Assembly (NCBI RefSeq): GCF_026723865.1
Contig: NZ_CP113529.1
Coordinates: 558,001 to 622,000 of the forward strand
Length of the DNA: 64,000 bases
Reading direction: 5' to 3'
From: Mycobacterium sp. Aquia_216
Lineage (GTDB): Bacteria > Actinomycetota > Actinomycetes > Mycobacteriales > Mycobacteriaceae
Shown: piece by piece, positions 1 to 7,940 of the stretch
How positions within the stretch are numbered: position 1 is the stretch's first letter
Layout of the letters: every line of letters begins with the position of its first letter
Notes under the pieces: model-generated
Told to the model about the DNA's origin: nothing
The model's database searches: none
What the model saw: the letters and a program-made list of their open reading frames with translations, nothing else
Position numbers and translations under genes: made by a program

Positions 1-1
1 C

Positions 2-547
2 GCACTGGTGGTGGCGAACATCGATAAGGTCGACCCGGCCAGTCGGCCGATTTTTGTGCTGGGCAGCGGGGCGGACTTTCACGGCCCCTCGTATCAGCAC
101 CCACCGGCCTGGGACCTCTCCGGGCGGCGCGGTGACCACGTCAATGGCGTCGTCGGAAGACGCGCGGCCGAATGTGCGTTCCGCCACGCGGGAATTCGGC
201 CCGACGACATTGACGTGCTCGAACTCTACGATCCGTTCTCGTTCGAAATCATCCGCCAGCTCGAGGCTTTCGGCTTCTGCGGCGAAGGCGAAGGCGGCCC
301 CTTCGTCGCCGACGGCCATATCGCCATAGCCGGCAGTCATCCGATCACCACCGATGGAGGAACCATGTCCTTCAGCCACGCCGGTGCTAATCCGCAAATG
401 ATGCAACGCGCGGTTCGGGCCGTCCAGCAATTGCGCGGTGCGGCGGGTGCGCTTCAGGTTCCCGACGCGCATATCGCATTCTGCAGCAACGGAGGCGCGG
501 GAGCCTTGTTCACCACGGTGCTGATCGTCGGAGATGAGCCACGGTGA
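2..547 (+). CDS. Thiolase / SCP-x type acyl-CoA acetyltransferase, C-terminal part
   Basis: The reading frame is open to the left edge of the window, so only the last 181 residues are present. They match the C-terminal half of thiolase-like lipid-transfer enzymes, with the segments DIDVLELYDPFSFE and an ending with the small-residue run SNGGAGALF typical of the non-decarboxylating, SCP-x/Ltp2-like group. Such proteins cleave or form carbon-carbon bonds on CoA thioesters in lipid or sterol side-chain catabolism. The stop overlaps the next start (GTGA), so it is translationally coupled to a DUF35 protein, the usual partner. The exact substrate cannot be read from this fragment. Confidence 0.85.
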   Translation, partial: ALVVANIDKVDPASRPIFVLGSGADFHGPSYQHPPAWDLSGRRGDHVNGVVGRRAAECAFRHAGIRPDDIDVLELYDPFSFEIIRQLEAFGFCGEGEGGPFVADGHIAIAGSHPITTDGGTMSFSHAGANPQMMQRAVRAVQQLRGAAGALQVPDAHIAFCSNGGAGALFTTVLIVGDEPR

Positions 548-963
548 CCGAGTCGTTGCAACCGCAGACCGGTCCGCTGCCACACGCGAGCAGTCACGCC
601 AGCGTGCCGTTTTGGCAGGGATGCCGATCAGAGGAGTTGCGGTATCAGCGCTGCGATGCGTGTGGTCAGGCCAACTTCCCGCCGACCGAGCACTGTCGCC
701 AATGCCTGTCGGCTGAATTGCAGTGGGCGAAGAGTGCCGGGTTCGGCGAAATCTACAGCTGGACAGTGGTTTACCGCCCCGTGACGCCGGAGTTCGAACC
801 GCCCTACGCACCGGCGATCATCACGCTGGACGAGGGCTACCAGATGCTCACCAACATCGTCGGTGTGGCGCCCGAGAAACTGGCGATCGGCATGCGGGTG
901 CAGGTGCAGTTCCAGGCCGTTGGACCGGACGTGACACTGCCCTACTTCACCGGTCAAAAGTAG
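544..963 (+). CDS. DUF35 OB-fold / zinc-ribbon acyl-CoA-associated protein
   Basis: The 139-residue protein has an N-terminal rubredoxin-like zinc ribbon of form C-x2-C-x10-C-x2-C at about residues 37-54, followed by a short OB fold (SWTVVYRPVTPEF onward). DUF35 proteins are small subunits that bind acyl-CoA and partner with thiolase or Ltp2-type aldolases, as with the ChsH2 DUF35 domain in cholesterol side-chain breakdown. Here it starts inside the stop of the thiolase, and the two probably form one complex. All four zinc cysteines are present. The GTG start is fixed by the four-base overlap. Confidence 0.85.
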   Translation: MTESLQPQTGPLPHASSHASVPFWQGCRSEELRYQRCDACGQANFPPTEHCRQCLSAELQWAKSAGFGEIYSWTVVYRPVTPEFEPPYAPAIITLDEGYQMLTNIVGVAPEKLAIGMRVQVQFQAVGPDVTLPYFTGQK

Positions 964-969
964 AAAACG

Positions 970-1617
970 GTGAGTCCCCGGCGCACCACCAACGGCCTAC
1001 CGGTGACGGCTTACCTGGTGCTGGGTGTGCTCGCCGCCAACGATGAACAACTGACTGCGGGCGAGATCAAGATGCGCGCCGAGCTGACGGTGGGTCACTT
1101 CTACTGGTCACCGTCGGTCAGCCATGTGCGACGCGAACTGAACCGCCTGCTGGAGGGGGGGATGGTCAGCGAAATCCCCGCTCAATCCGGCAAGCGTGCG
1201 ATCACGCTGTACGAGACCACGGATGCCGGGCTCGACGCGCTTCGCCGGTGGGTCCAACACTTCCCGGGTGACGATCAGGTCGTCATCAAGCACCCCGTCA
1301 TCCTGCGGACCTGGCTCGCGCGGGGCGAGGATCCCGAACTCGTCGTCGACACGCTGGATCGGCATCTCGACGCCACCCGGGCCCGGCTGGACGAGGCGCT
1401 GTGGTCGCGGCAGCGTTCCCGGGAACTCGGCATCACCGACGATCCGGACCAGCGCTTCTCGTTTGCCGTGCTGGACTACGCGATCCGCGGGTTGTACGCG
1501 GAGATCGCCAACATCGCGCAACTGCGGGACGAGATCGCCAGCGGCACCAGCCGAGATCCCGTCAAACGGGTTACACGGGCGAAGGGGCAGATCCGCCGTC
1601 GGGCACCCAAGAACTAG
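970..1617 (+). CDS. PadR family transcriptional regulator
   Basis: The 215-residue protein opens with a PadR winged helix: residues 8-90 show TAYLVLGVLAANDEQLTAGE followed by a recognition helix and the YETTDAGLDALRRW wing. The C-terminal half is the helical PadR/Vir-type dimerisation domain. It begins with GTG six bases after the DUF35 stop and is probably co-transcribed with the thiolase-DUF35 pair, which it may regulate. Its 3' end overlaps the convergent acyl-CoA ligase by 47 bases. The ligand is unknown. Confidence 0.85.
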   Translation: MSPRRTTNGLPVTAYLVLGVLAANDEQLTAGEIKMRAELTVGHFYWSPSVSHVRRELNRLLEGGMVSEIPAQSGKRAITLYETTDAGLDALRRWVQHFPGDDQVVIKHPVILRTWLARGEDPELVVDTLDRHLDATRARLDEALWSRQRSRELGITDDPDQRFSFAVLDYAIRGLYAEIANIAQLRDEIASGTSRDPVKRVTRAKGQIRRRAPKN

Positions 1618-3196
1618 CCGCATCGCGGTAGGCCGTGCCCCGTGGTTCGCGCACCCAGAGGGTTTCGTCCTCGCCGATCGCCGTTGCCTGCGCGATCAAC
1701 TGACGTTTGAGAACCTTGTGCGTGGCGGTGCTGGGCAGCTCGCTGGCGATCCGCACGTAACGCGGTCGCGCCTTGGGGGACAGGTCGGGTTGCTCGCTCA
1801 GGAAGGCTTCGAATTCATCGGGATCCAGGGTCTGGCCCTCGTTCAGCACCATGGCGGCCATCACCTGATCGCCGACATGGCCGTCCGGCACGGCGTAGAC
1901 CGCAACGCGGTTGATCACATTGTGGCGGAGCAGGATTCGTTCGATAGGTGCGGCGGCCATGTTCTCACCGTCCACCCGCATCCAGTCCGCGGTGCGCCCG
2001 GCGAGGTAGATCCAACCGTCGGCGTCGCGATAGGCGAGGTCCCCGGACCAGTACATGCCGTGGCGCATACGTTCGGCATTCGCGGCGGGGTCGTTGTAGT
2101 AGCCGGTGAAGAAACCCGATCCCGCGGTGTTGACCAGCTCACCCACCGCCTCGTCGGCGTTGGCGAGCGCGCCGGTGGCATCGAAGCGGGCCACGGCACA
2201 CTCGGTGACGGTGTCGCTGTTGTAGATCGCGATCCCGTCGATGCCTCTGCCGATCGAGCCCTTCGGAGTGCCCTCTTCGCGGACCACGATGACCGCGTTC
2301 TCCGTCGAGCCGAAGCCGTCCTCGACCCGGACCCGGAACCGGCGCCCGAATTCTTCGATGTCCTTGTCGTTGGCCTCGTTGCCGAACGCCACCCGCAACG
2401 GGTTGTCCGCGTCGTCGTCGCGTTCGGGGGTGGCCAGGATGTAGGCGAGCGGCTTGCCGACGTAGTTCATGTACGTCGCGCCGTGGCGGCGGACGTCCTC
2501 GAGAAAGTTGGTCGCCGAGAACTTCGCCGGCACGATCGCGGCCCCGGAGCACACCGCAGGCGCCCATCCGGCGACGACGGCGTTGGAGTGAAACAGCGGC
2601 ATGGACACGTAACAGGTGTCTTGCTCGGAGAGGGTGAAGCGCTGGACCAGGTTGGTGCCGGCGAACATCGCCATCAGGTGGGAGACCTGAACTGCCTTGG
2701 GATTTCCGCTCGTTCCAGAGGTGAAGATCATCATGAATGCGTCGGTCGGGGTGACTTCACGGTGCGGAACGAGTTCGCCGGCGCCGCCGATGAATTCAGC
2801 CCACTGCGGTGTCGAGGTGTCGAGGATCTGCGTCCCTGCGAGGTCCAATTCGTCCAACAGCGGCCGGTGCTCGGCATCGGTTACGACGAACTGGCAGTCA
2901 GCCCGCCGGATGTCGGCGGCCAGCGCCTCGCCGCGCCGGGTGTTGTTCAGACCGCACAACACATAGCCGCCCAGGCCCGCCGCCGCCATCTGGTTGAGCA
3001 TCTCGGGGGTGTTGCCCAGCAGAGCGCCGACGTGCATCGGCCGTCGCGGATCGGCGCCGCCGATCAAGGCCGCCGCTCGCGCGGTGGCCTGCGCCAGGTG
3101 CTGGCTCCAACTCCATTGCAAATCATGATGTTTCACGGCGACGTTCGAATCCGACAGGCGGCGGCGTAAGAAAGCCTGCATGGTGTCGTCAGTCAT
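1571..3196 (-). CDS. Fatty-acid-CoA ligase (FadD1/FadD17 type)
   Basis: The 541-residue ANL-superfamily enzyme activates a carboxylic acid with ATP and transfers it to CoA. Visible motifs are the A3 loop FTSGTSGNPKAVQVSH (about residue 160), the A5-like DGFGSTENAV (about 285), the A7-A8 region YWSGDLAYRDADGW and WMRVDGENMAA, and the C-terminal catalytic lysine in ATHKVLKRQL. The N-terminus (FLRRR...VAVKHHDLQWSW, then PMHVGALLGNTPEM) resembles mycobacterial FadD1/FadD17, so a cholesterol-ring or medium-chain substrate is possible but not shown. A 13-bp palindrome lies about 30 bases upstream of its ATG. Confidence 0.9.
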   Translation of the reverse strand: MTDDTMQAFLRRRLSDSNVAVKHHDLQWSWSQHLAQATARAAALIGGADPRRPMHVGALLGNTPEMLNQMAAAGLGGYVLCGLNNTRRGEALAADIRRADCQFVVTDAEHRPLLDELDLAGTQILDTSTPQWAEFIGGAGELVPHREVTPTDAFMMIFTSGTSGNPKAVQVSHLMAMFAGTNLVQRFTLSEQDTCYVSMPLFHSNAVVAGWAPAVCSGAAIVPAKFSATNFLEDVRRHGATYMNYVGKPLAYILATPERDDDADNPLRVAFGNEANDKDIEEFGRRFRVRVEDGFGSTENAVIVVREEGTPKGSIGRGIDGIAIYNSDTVTECAVARFDATGALANADEAVGELVNTAGSGFFTGYYNDPAANAERMRHGMYWSGDLAYRDADGWIYLAGRTADWMRVDGENMAAAPIERILLRHNVINRVAVYAVPDGHVGDQVMAAMVLNEGQTLDPDEFEAFLSEQPDLSPKARPRYVRIASELPSTATHKVLKRQLIAQATAIGEDETLWVREPRGTAYRDAASSWVPDGGSAPSPV

Positions 3197-3224
3197 CGAG
3201 ATTCACCTTCATCCTTGCGAGACG

Positions 3225-3237
3225 AGACGGTCCGTCT
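3225..3237. promoter_or_regulatory. Perfect palindrome upstream of the FadD gene (TetR-type operator candidate)
   Basis: AGACGG-T-CCGTCT is a perfect 13-base inverted repeat with one central base, 28 bases upstream of the minus-strand ligase start at 3196. Short, tightly spaced palindromes of this kind are typical of TetR-family operators. It does not resemble the TTACnAACAG half-sites beside the TetR gene at 5043, so a different regulator is likely. Confidence 0.5.
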
Positions 3238-3313
3238 TAGCTTAGCGGTCGATTGGCGCGAGTAATTCACGCGCTGCCGCCACACCCGGCCGCGGGCATG
3301 AGCGCGTGGCTCG

Positions 3314-4084
3314 CTACCCGCCCACCATCATCAGGCCGCCGTCCACGGCCAGCAGTTGCCCGGTGATGAAGCCCGATCCCGGGCCGGCCAGGAAGACCAG
3401 CATGGGTCCGACATCGCGCGCCGGGTCTCCCAACGTGCCGCCGAGCGGAATCATCATCTTCATCTGCTGGTCGATCAGCGCGGCGGCCTCCGGCCCAAGG
3501 AAATCCCGCAGCCGGTCAGCACCCGGCGTCTGCACCGCCGGCGCGAGGGCGTTGACGGTCACGTTGTCGGACGCCCAGGCCTTAGCGGCCGATCGGGTCC
3601 ACGCCTGCACCGCTCCCTTGGTCGCGGCATAAACAGCCGAAATCGGGCTGCCCATAATGGCTTCGGAGGATCCGAAGTTGATGATCCGGCCGCCCTTGGG
3701 ATCCTGGTCCTTCATCACCGCATACGCAGCCTGATTGGTCAGGATGGTGGCCTTGACGTTGGTGTCCAACAGGAACGAAATGTCGTCGGCGCCGATATAG
3801 CCCGGTATCCCGGCTTGCCACAGCCCCGCGGCGTTCACCAGGACATCGAGTCCGCCAAGCTGCTCGGCGGACTGCTGGACCATCGCCGAGACGGCATCGG
3901 CGTCACGCACATCGCACTGTATCCAGTTGGCCGCGAGGCCATCCGGTGGCGGACTCCGGTGATAGGTGGCGGCGACTTTGGCCCCCGCCGCGGTCAGAAC
4001 TGCGACGGCGGCCGCACCGATTCCCGTCGCTGCGCCGGTCACCAGGATTCGTCGGTCTTTGAGAGCTTCTGTCACGTCTGACAT
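3314..4084 (-). CDS. Short-chain dehydrogenase/reductase (SDR)
   Basis: The 256-residue classical SDR has the Rossmann glycine motif VTGAATGIGAAA near residue 15, the NAAG strand, the active-site YAATK (YxxxK) near residue 154, and the usual C-terminal GQLLAVDGGLMMVGG. It oxidises or reduces an alcohol/ketone with NAD(P). I chose the ATG at 4084 (MSDVTEAL). The open frame runs further upstream, but that stretch is arginine-rich and unlike any SDR. It lies between the ligase and the hydrolase on the same strand, so it may belong to the same catabolic unit. The substrate is unknown. Confidence 0.88.
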   Translation of the reverse strand: MSDVTEALKDRRILVTGAATGIGAAAVAVLTAAGAKVAATYHRSPPPDGLAANWIQCDVRDADAVSAMVQQSAEQLGGLDVLVNAAGLWQAGIPGYIGADDISFLLDTNVKATILTNQAAYAVMKDQDPKGGRIINFGSSEAIMGSPISAVYAATKGAVQAWTRSAAKAWASDNVTVNALAPAVQTPGADRLRDFLGPEAAALIDQQMKMMIPLGGTLGDPARDVGPMLVFLAGPGSGFITGQLLAVDGGLMMVGG

Positions 4085-4143
4085 GGCCGAAACGCTATAC
4101 GTCCGGCGCAGCTGCCATGACACCACCTGGAGAAGAACGCCCG

Positions 4144-4974
4144 CTAGGCGCGCACCGCGATTGCGGACAACAGGTCGGCAAGCACATCCGGCCGGTCCAC
4201 CATCGAGAACGTCCGCGCGCCGTCGATGACTTCGAGGCGGGCGTTCGGAATGGTCGCGGCCAGTCGCTCGCCGTCGGCGAGTTCGAAGAACGCGTCGTCG
4301 CCGGACCATGCGATGAGCGCCGGTTTGTCGAACTCCGGCAGCCGGGCCGCGACGTTTGTGGTCACCTCGGTGCGCAGCGAGAGGGTGAGCTGACGCAGAT
4401 CTTCGGCTATGGCCGGATCAGTGAGCCCCGGTTGTACCCAGGCCTCGGCGAGGTCGTCGATGTTGCGATGCGCCAGGCCGTCAAACGCGCGCTTGCGTGC
4501 CGTCGGCACTCGCATGGCCTGCGTTACGGCCCGAAACGTCGTCTTCGACTTGGCCGCCAGGATCACCGGCTTGAGTATCGGTGGCGGAAAGTGTTCGAAC
4601 GCATCGCAGCTCGTCAACACCAGGGCACCGAGTCGCTCGGGATGATGCACCGCGACGAGTTGGGTGACAACGCCGCCGGTGTCGTTGCCCACCAGTACGA
4701 CGTCGTCGAGGTCCAGGGCGGCAAGCGTCTCGGCGACGATGCCGGCGACGCCGGTGATGGTGCGATCGGTGCCGGGGCGCAACGGCTGTGGGTGCGCGCC
4801 AAGCGGCCAGGTGGGGGCGATGCACCGCAGGCCGCGCTCGGCGAGTCGCTCGCTGACTTGGCGCCACAGTTGCCCGCTCATCATGTAGCCGTGCACGAAT
4901 ACGACGGGTCTGCCGTTCTCGGGTCCGGTCGCTTCGTAATGGATGGTTCCGGCGCTAATGTCGATCGTCGACAT
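4144..4974 (-). CDS. Alpha/beta hydrolase with Asp-type nucleophile elbow
   Basis: The 276-residue alpha/beta hydrolase has the oxyanion loop VVFVHGYMMSG near residue 25 and the nucleophile elbow VLVGNDTGGVVTQ near residue 95. The elbow carries Asp rather than Ser, as in haloalkane dehalogenases and epoxide hydrolases. The second acid region IAWSGDDAFF is present. The usual catalytic His position reads GARTFSMVDRP, without histidine, as in several actinobacterial relatives, so the activity is uncertain. It is divergent from the TetR gene at 5043 and separated from it by paired operators, so that regulator most likely controls it. Confidence 0.82.
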   Translation of the reverse strand: MSTIDISAGTIHYEATGPENGRPVVFVHGYMMSGQLWRQVSERLAERGLRCIAPTWPLGAHPQPLRPGTDRTITGVAGIVAETLAALDLDDVVLVGNDTGGVVTQLVAVHHPERLGALVLTSCDAFEHFPPPILKPVILAAKSKTTFRAVTQAMRVPTARKRAFDGLAHRNIDDLAEAWVQPGLTDPAIAEDLRQLTLSLRTEVTTNVAARLPEFDKPALIAWSGDDAFFELADGERLAATIPNARLEVIDGARTFSMVDRPDVLADLLSAIAVRA

Positions 4975-5001
4975 CGATAACTCCTACTCAGAGGTGGTCA
5001 T

Positions 5002-5037
5002 TTACAAACAGGCTGTCTGTTCGTAAGTTACCAACAG
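5002..5037. promoter_or_regulatory. Triple half-site operator between hydrolase and TetR
   Basis: Three copies of TTACnAACAG lie in the 68-base divergent gap: TTACAAACAG (5002-5011), its inverted copy CTGTTCGTAA (5017-5026) and TTACCAACAG (5028-5037). Copies 1 and 2 form an inverted repeat with a 5-base spacer, and copies 2 and 3 form another with a 1-base spacer. This is the expected place for the operator of the adjacent TetR repressor acting on both genes. Confidence 0.75.
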
Positions 5038-5042
5038 GTTGT

Positions 5043-5657
5043 ATGGAAAGCAAGAGGCGGACCCAGGAGGAGCGCTCCGCGGCTACCCGCGACGCGCTGA
5101 TCTCGGCTGCGCGCCGGCTGTGGGGCGAGCGGGGCTACGCCGAGGTGGGAACGCCCGAGATCGCCGCGACCGCAGGCGTTACCCGCGGGGCGATGTATCA
5201 CCAGTTCGCCGACAAAGCAACGCTATTCAGCGAGGTCGTAGAGGTGGTGGAGCAAGATGTGATGGCCCGGATGGCCACGATTGTGGCCACGTCGGGAGGG
5301 ACAACACCGGCAGACATCCTCCGCGCCGCCGTCGACGCCTGGCTCGAGGTCTCCGGTGACCCAGAGGTGCGGCAGCTGATTCTGCTGGACGCGCCGAGCG
5401 TGCTGGGCTGGGCGGCCTTCCGCGACGTCGCCCAGCGGTACAGCCTGGGCATGACGGAGCAAATGCTCACCGAGGCGATCAAGGCCGGTCAGCTGGCGCG
5501 GCAACCGGTGCGACCGTTGGCGCATGTGCTGATCGGGGCGCTCGACGAGGCGGCGATGTTGATCGCCACCTCCGAAGATCCGAAGCGTGCCCGCCGCGAG
5601 ACCCGCCAAGTACTGCATCGGCTGATCGACGGGATGTTGCACGACCCGACGGGCTGA
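5043..5657 (+). CDS. TetR/AcrR family transcriptional regulator
   Basis: The 204-residue protein has an N-terminal TetR helix-turn-helix at about residues 12-60 (RDALISAARRLWGERGY, then VTRGAMYHQFADKATLF) and a helical ligand-binding C-terminus. It is transcribed away from the alpha/beta hydrolase, and the three-half-site operator lies directly in front of its ATG. It probably represses itself and the hydrolase. The effector is unknown. Confidence 0.88.
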   Translation: MESKRRTQEERSAATRDALISAARRLWGERGYAEVGTPEIAATAGVTRGAMYHQFADKATLFSEVVEVVEQDVMARMATIVATSGGTTPADILRAAVDAWLEVSGDPEVRQLILLDAPSVLGWAAFRDVAQRYSLGMTEQMLTEAIKAGQLARQPVRPLAHVLIGALDEAAMLIATSEDPKRARRETRQVLHRLIDGMLHDPTG

Positions 5658-5806
5658 TCAAAAGTATTGGTATGTCCGGATTTTCGCCGCCGCGGTCGCT
5701 TACTGGTTTCTCGGATCCGCGGCTTCGTCGGATACTTACATGCGGCCTTCGGGCTAGAGGACTTGTGACCCTAGGGCTGTGCGGCATTCCGATCGAGAAT
5801 CGCACC

Positions 5807-6409
5807 ATGTCAACAATTGGTGCAGAACGTATGCGCATCGAATCGGCCGCTCCGACATTCGACGCCATGATCGTCGAGCATGCAGTGGTAGCGGCCGACC
5901 CGGCGACTACGTTACAGGCGGCCAAGTCCCTGGATTTCCTTTCGGTGCGCACGCCGCTGCTGGCGGCGTCCATGTGGCTGCGCGTCTTGCCGTCGCGACT
6001 ACGCGGGAAGGTCGCCCCGCCGCCGCCCCGACTGGTTGTCGCCGAGGGCGTCGGCTTGCCGGGCTGGCTACTGCTCGGTGAGCAACCGGACCGGGAAATC
6101 GCCTTCGGTGCGGTGGGGAAGTTTTGGCAGCCGGTGATCGAGTGGCGTGACGTGGCGCCGGCGGAATTCGCCGCCTTTGCCGAACCTGGCTGGGGAAAGA
6201 TCGCCGCCAACTTTTCGGTCGTGCCCTACGGCGCGAGCCACACGCTGCTCAGCTACCAATGCCGGACTGTGACAACCGATCTGGATTCGCGCAGGCGGTT
6301 CCGGCGGTATTGGTGGCTGGTCCGTCCGTTTGTCGCCCACATCATGTGTGCGACGCTTAACACGATCAAATCCGACGCCGAGCAAGCGGCAAATAGTGAG
6401 TTTGCCTGA
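5807..6409 (+). CDS. Conserved hypothetical protein, SRPBCC-like
   Basis: I do not recognise a specific family. The 200-residue product (start chosen at MSTIGAERM; the frame is open from 5672) has a helix-rich N-terminus, then strand-rich text with GEQPDREIAFGAVGKFWQPV and FSVVPYGASHTLLSYQCRT. That pattern resembles the START/SRPBCC-like mycobacterial proteins that bind small hydrophobic ligands. The C-terminus is tryptophan- and arginine-rich (RRYWWLVRPFVAHIM). It is convergent with the next gene, 3 bases apart. A soluble ligand-binding role is only an inference. Confidence 0.6.
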   Translation: MSTIGAERMRIESAAPTFDAMIVEHAVVAADPATTLQAAKSLDFLSVRTPLLAASMWLRVLPSRLRGKVAPPPPRLVVAEGVGLPGWLLLGEQPDREIAFGAVGKFWQPVIEWRDVAPAEFAAFAEPGWGKIAANFSVVPYGASHTLLSYQCRTVTTDLDSRRRFRRYWWLVRPFVAHIMCATLNTIKSDAEQAANSEFA

Positions 6410-6412
6410 ATA

Positions 6413-6865
6413 TCAGGAGTCGAACGGCGCCAGCCGCACGGCCAGCGGCAATCCACAACGAACGAGCAGGCCCATGCGTCCTGCCGGTACCGCCCCCGCC
6501 TCCGCACGGATGATGCTCACCAGATCGCGTTTGAAATCGCCTCGCGGGTAACGTCGTAACGTCTCGGCTACGTTACCGGGAGCGATGTCCCAGATGCGCA
6601 GCCTAACGCCGTCGACCATCGCTCCCCATTGCAGATAGCACCCCATCGCGCCGTCGGCGTCAACCGTGATTCCGGGTGTTGCGTGCAGGTCGACGCGCGT
6701 GGCCTCCTCCGGAATCCGGCCGAGTGCGAGCTTGATGCGTCCGACGGCGTTCGTCCATTGCCCCACCGCGGTCACGAGCAGGAGACGGCGCCGCTCCGCG
6801 CGCGACAGACGGCCGCCGGTGCGACGTGTCCAGCCGAGCCCGCCAAGCCGATCCGGATCGGGCAT
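6413..6865 (-). CDS. Conserved hypothetical protein
   Basis: A 150-residue product of unknown function. I chose the ATG at 6865 (MPDPDRLGGLGW) because the longer frame to 6913 would overlap the upstream deacetylase gene by 26 bases. The N-terminal third is very basic (RLSRAERRRLLL). The rest reads like a small alpha/beta domain with one possible membrane-touching segment near the end (MGLLVRCGLPLAV). It sits directly downstream of the deacetylase on the same strand, 22 bases away, so co-transcription is likely. Confidence 0.55.
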   Translation of the reverse strand: MPDPDRLGGLGWTRRTGGRLSRAERRRLLLVTAVGQWTNAVGRIKLALGRIPEEATRVDLHATPGITVDADGAMGCYLQWGAMVDGVRLRIWDIAPGNVAETLRRYPRGDFKRDLVSIIRAEAGAVPAGRMGLLVRCGLPLAVRLAPFDS

Positions 6866-6887
6866 GTTGCGGCCAATCGCGTTGTCG

Positions 6888-7712
6888 TTAAGGAGTTCTG
6901 AGGAACACGTCATTGAGCGTGACGGTTCGGAGATTCCGCTCGCGGATGGTGTCGATGAGTTGCGGATAGACGTGCGTGACGGGCAGGTGATTCAGATGAC
7001 CGATCACAATGTTTTGCGGGGTGAAGTACTCGTCGATCATTTTGAGGATGTATTCCTCGGTAATCAGCGTCGAGTCCGACAACGATCCCGACCATAGAGT
7101 CGGGACGGTGTAGCCGAGTTCGTTGGCCACCACGTCGACGGCGCCGTTGCGTTTTCCATAGGGCGGCCGGTAGTACGGTTTCGCGCCGACGCCGAAGGTC
7201 TTCTTCAGAAAGTCGTCATTGCGCTTGAGTTCCTCTTCGACCTTGCTTTGCGACACCGTCGTCAGATCCGGGTGCGACCAGGTGTGGTTGCCGAGCTGAA
7301 TCTGCCCGGACTCGACCAGTGGCCGCAACAGATCCAGATTCTCGGCCCAGGAGTCATAGATGCCGTTGACGAAAAACGTCATCCGCGCACCGGTGTCCTT
7401 GGCGAGCTGCGTGTAGGCACGCACCACGTCGCTGTTGACCCCGTCGTCGAGGGTCAGCGCGAGCAGGTCGCCGTCTCCGGGAATCTTCATCAGGGCACCG
7501 CCGCCCGGTAGCGGGATCCGGGCACTCAGGGGCGGGGGCGGCAACAGACCGACCGGCGACGGGGCAACGGGGCCGGAGGTCGCGGCCGAGTCGAGAGGCA
7601 CTTGGGCAAACGTTCGCGGTTGCGGGTCGACGATCAGGCGCGCCGTCCCCACCGCGGCAACCGTGGCGGCGGCGAGCGACCCGAGGAATCGACGGCGCTT
7701 CATCTCTTCCAT
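6888..7712 (-). CDS. Exported polysaccharide deacetylase (NodB / CE4 family)
   Basis: The 274-residue protein has a twin-arginine-like leader (MKRRRFLGSLAAATVAAVG; ATG at 7703 or 7712) and a proline-rich linker before a NodB domain. Metal and catalytic motifs are LTLDDG (motif 1), GNHTWSHPDL (motif 2, HxxxH) and YRPPYGKRNG (motif 3). CE4 enzymes remove acetyl groups from N-acetylglucosamine or N-acetylmuramic residues, so peptidoglycan modification outside the membrane is the likely role. The usual phenylalanine of motif 1 (TFDDG) is leucine here. Confidence 0.88.
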   Translation of the reverse strand: MEEMKRRRFLGSLAAATVAAVGTARLIVDPQPRTFAQVPLDSAATSGPVAPSPVGLLPPPPLSARIPLPGGGALMKIPGDGDLLALTLDDGVNSDVVRAYTQLAKDTGARMTFFVNGIYDSWAENLDLLRPLVESGQIQLGNHTWSHPDLTTVSQSKVEEELKRNDDFLKKTFGVGAKPYYRPPYGKRNGAVDVVANELGYTVPTLWSGSLSDSTLITEEYILKMIDEYFTPQNIVIGHLNHLPVTHVYPQLIDTIRERNLRTVTLNDVFLRTP

Positions 7713-7940
7713 GACGCACCACCGCTCGAACGACCGGGCAACGAGTTTGCGGTGCGGGGGGCGTAAGGCGGCCCCGCGTCCGGGTTGCCGACCTTGCCAA
7801 ACTTCGCAGCCACAGCAGCGAACCGTACCACTGCCAGCCCGAATATGTCGGTGACGTTACGGGAGGGTCGGCTGTGAATTCTCTGGCGAAAATGGCGTGG
7901 AGCTGCGGAGGTCACGATGGCGTCACGACCCGCTATCGGA

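Noticed and set aside
23..547. Complete thiolase gene starting at the first GTG
   Set aside because: The frame is open to the window edge and the catalytic N-terminal half is missing, so this is a truncated view rather than a short gene.
3139..3150. TTCGAATCC, resembling a tRNA T-loop
   Set aside because: It lies inside the ligase coding region, with no acceptor or anticodon stem around it.
1196..3169. 657-residue plus-strand open frame across the ligase gene
   Set aside because: It is the mirror of the minus-strand FadD gene; the translation is Arg/Gly/Pro-rich without family motifs, as are similar frames at 25361-26938, 30978-32249 and 55982-57577.
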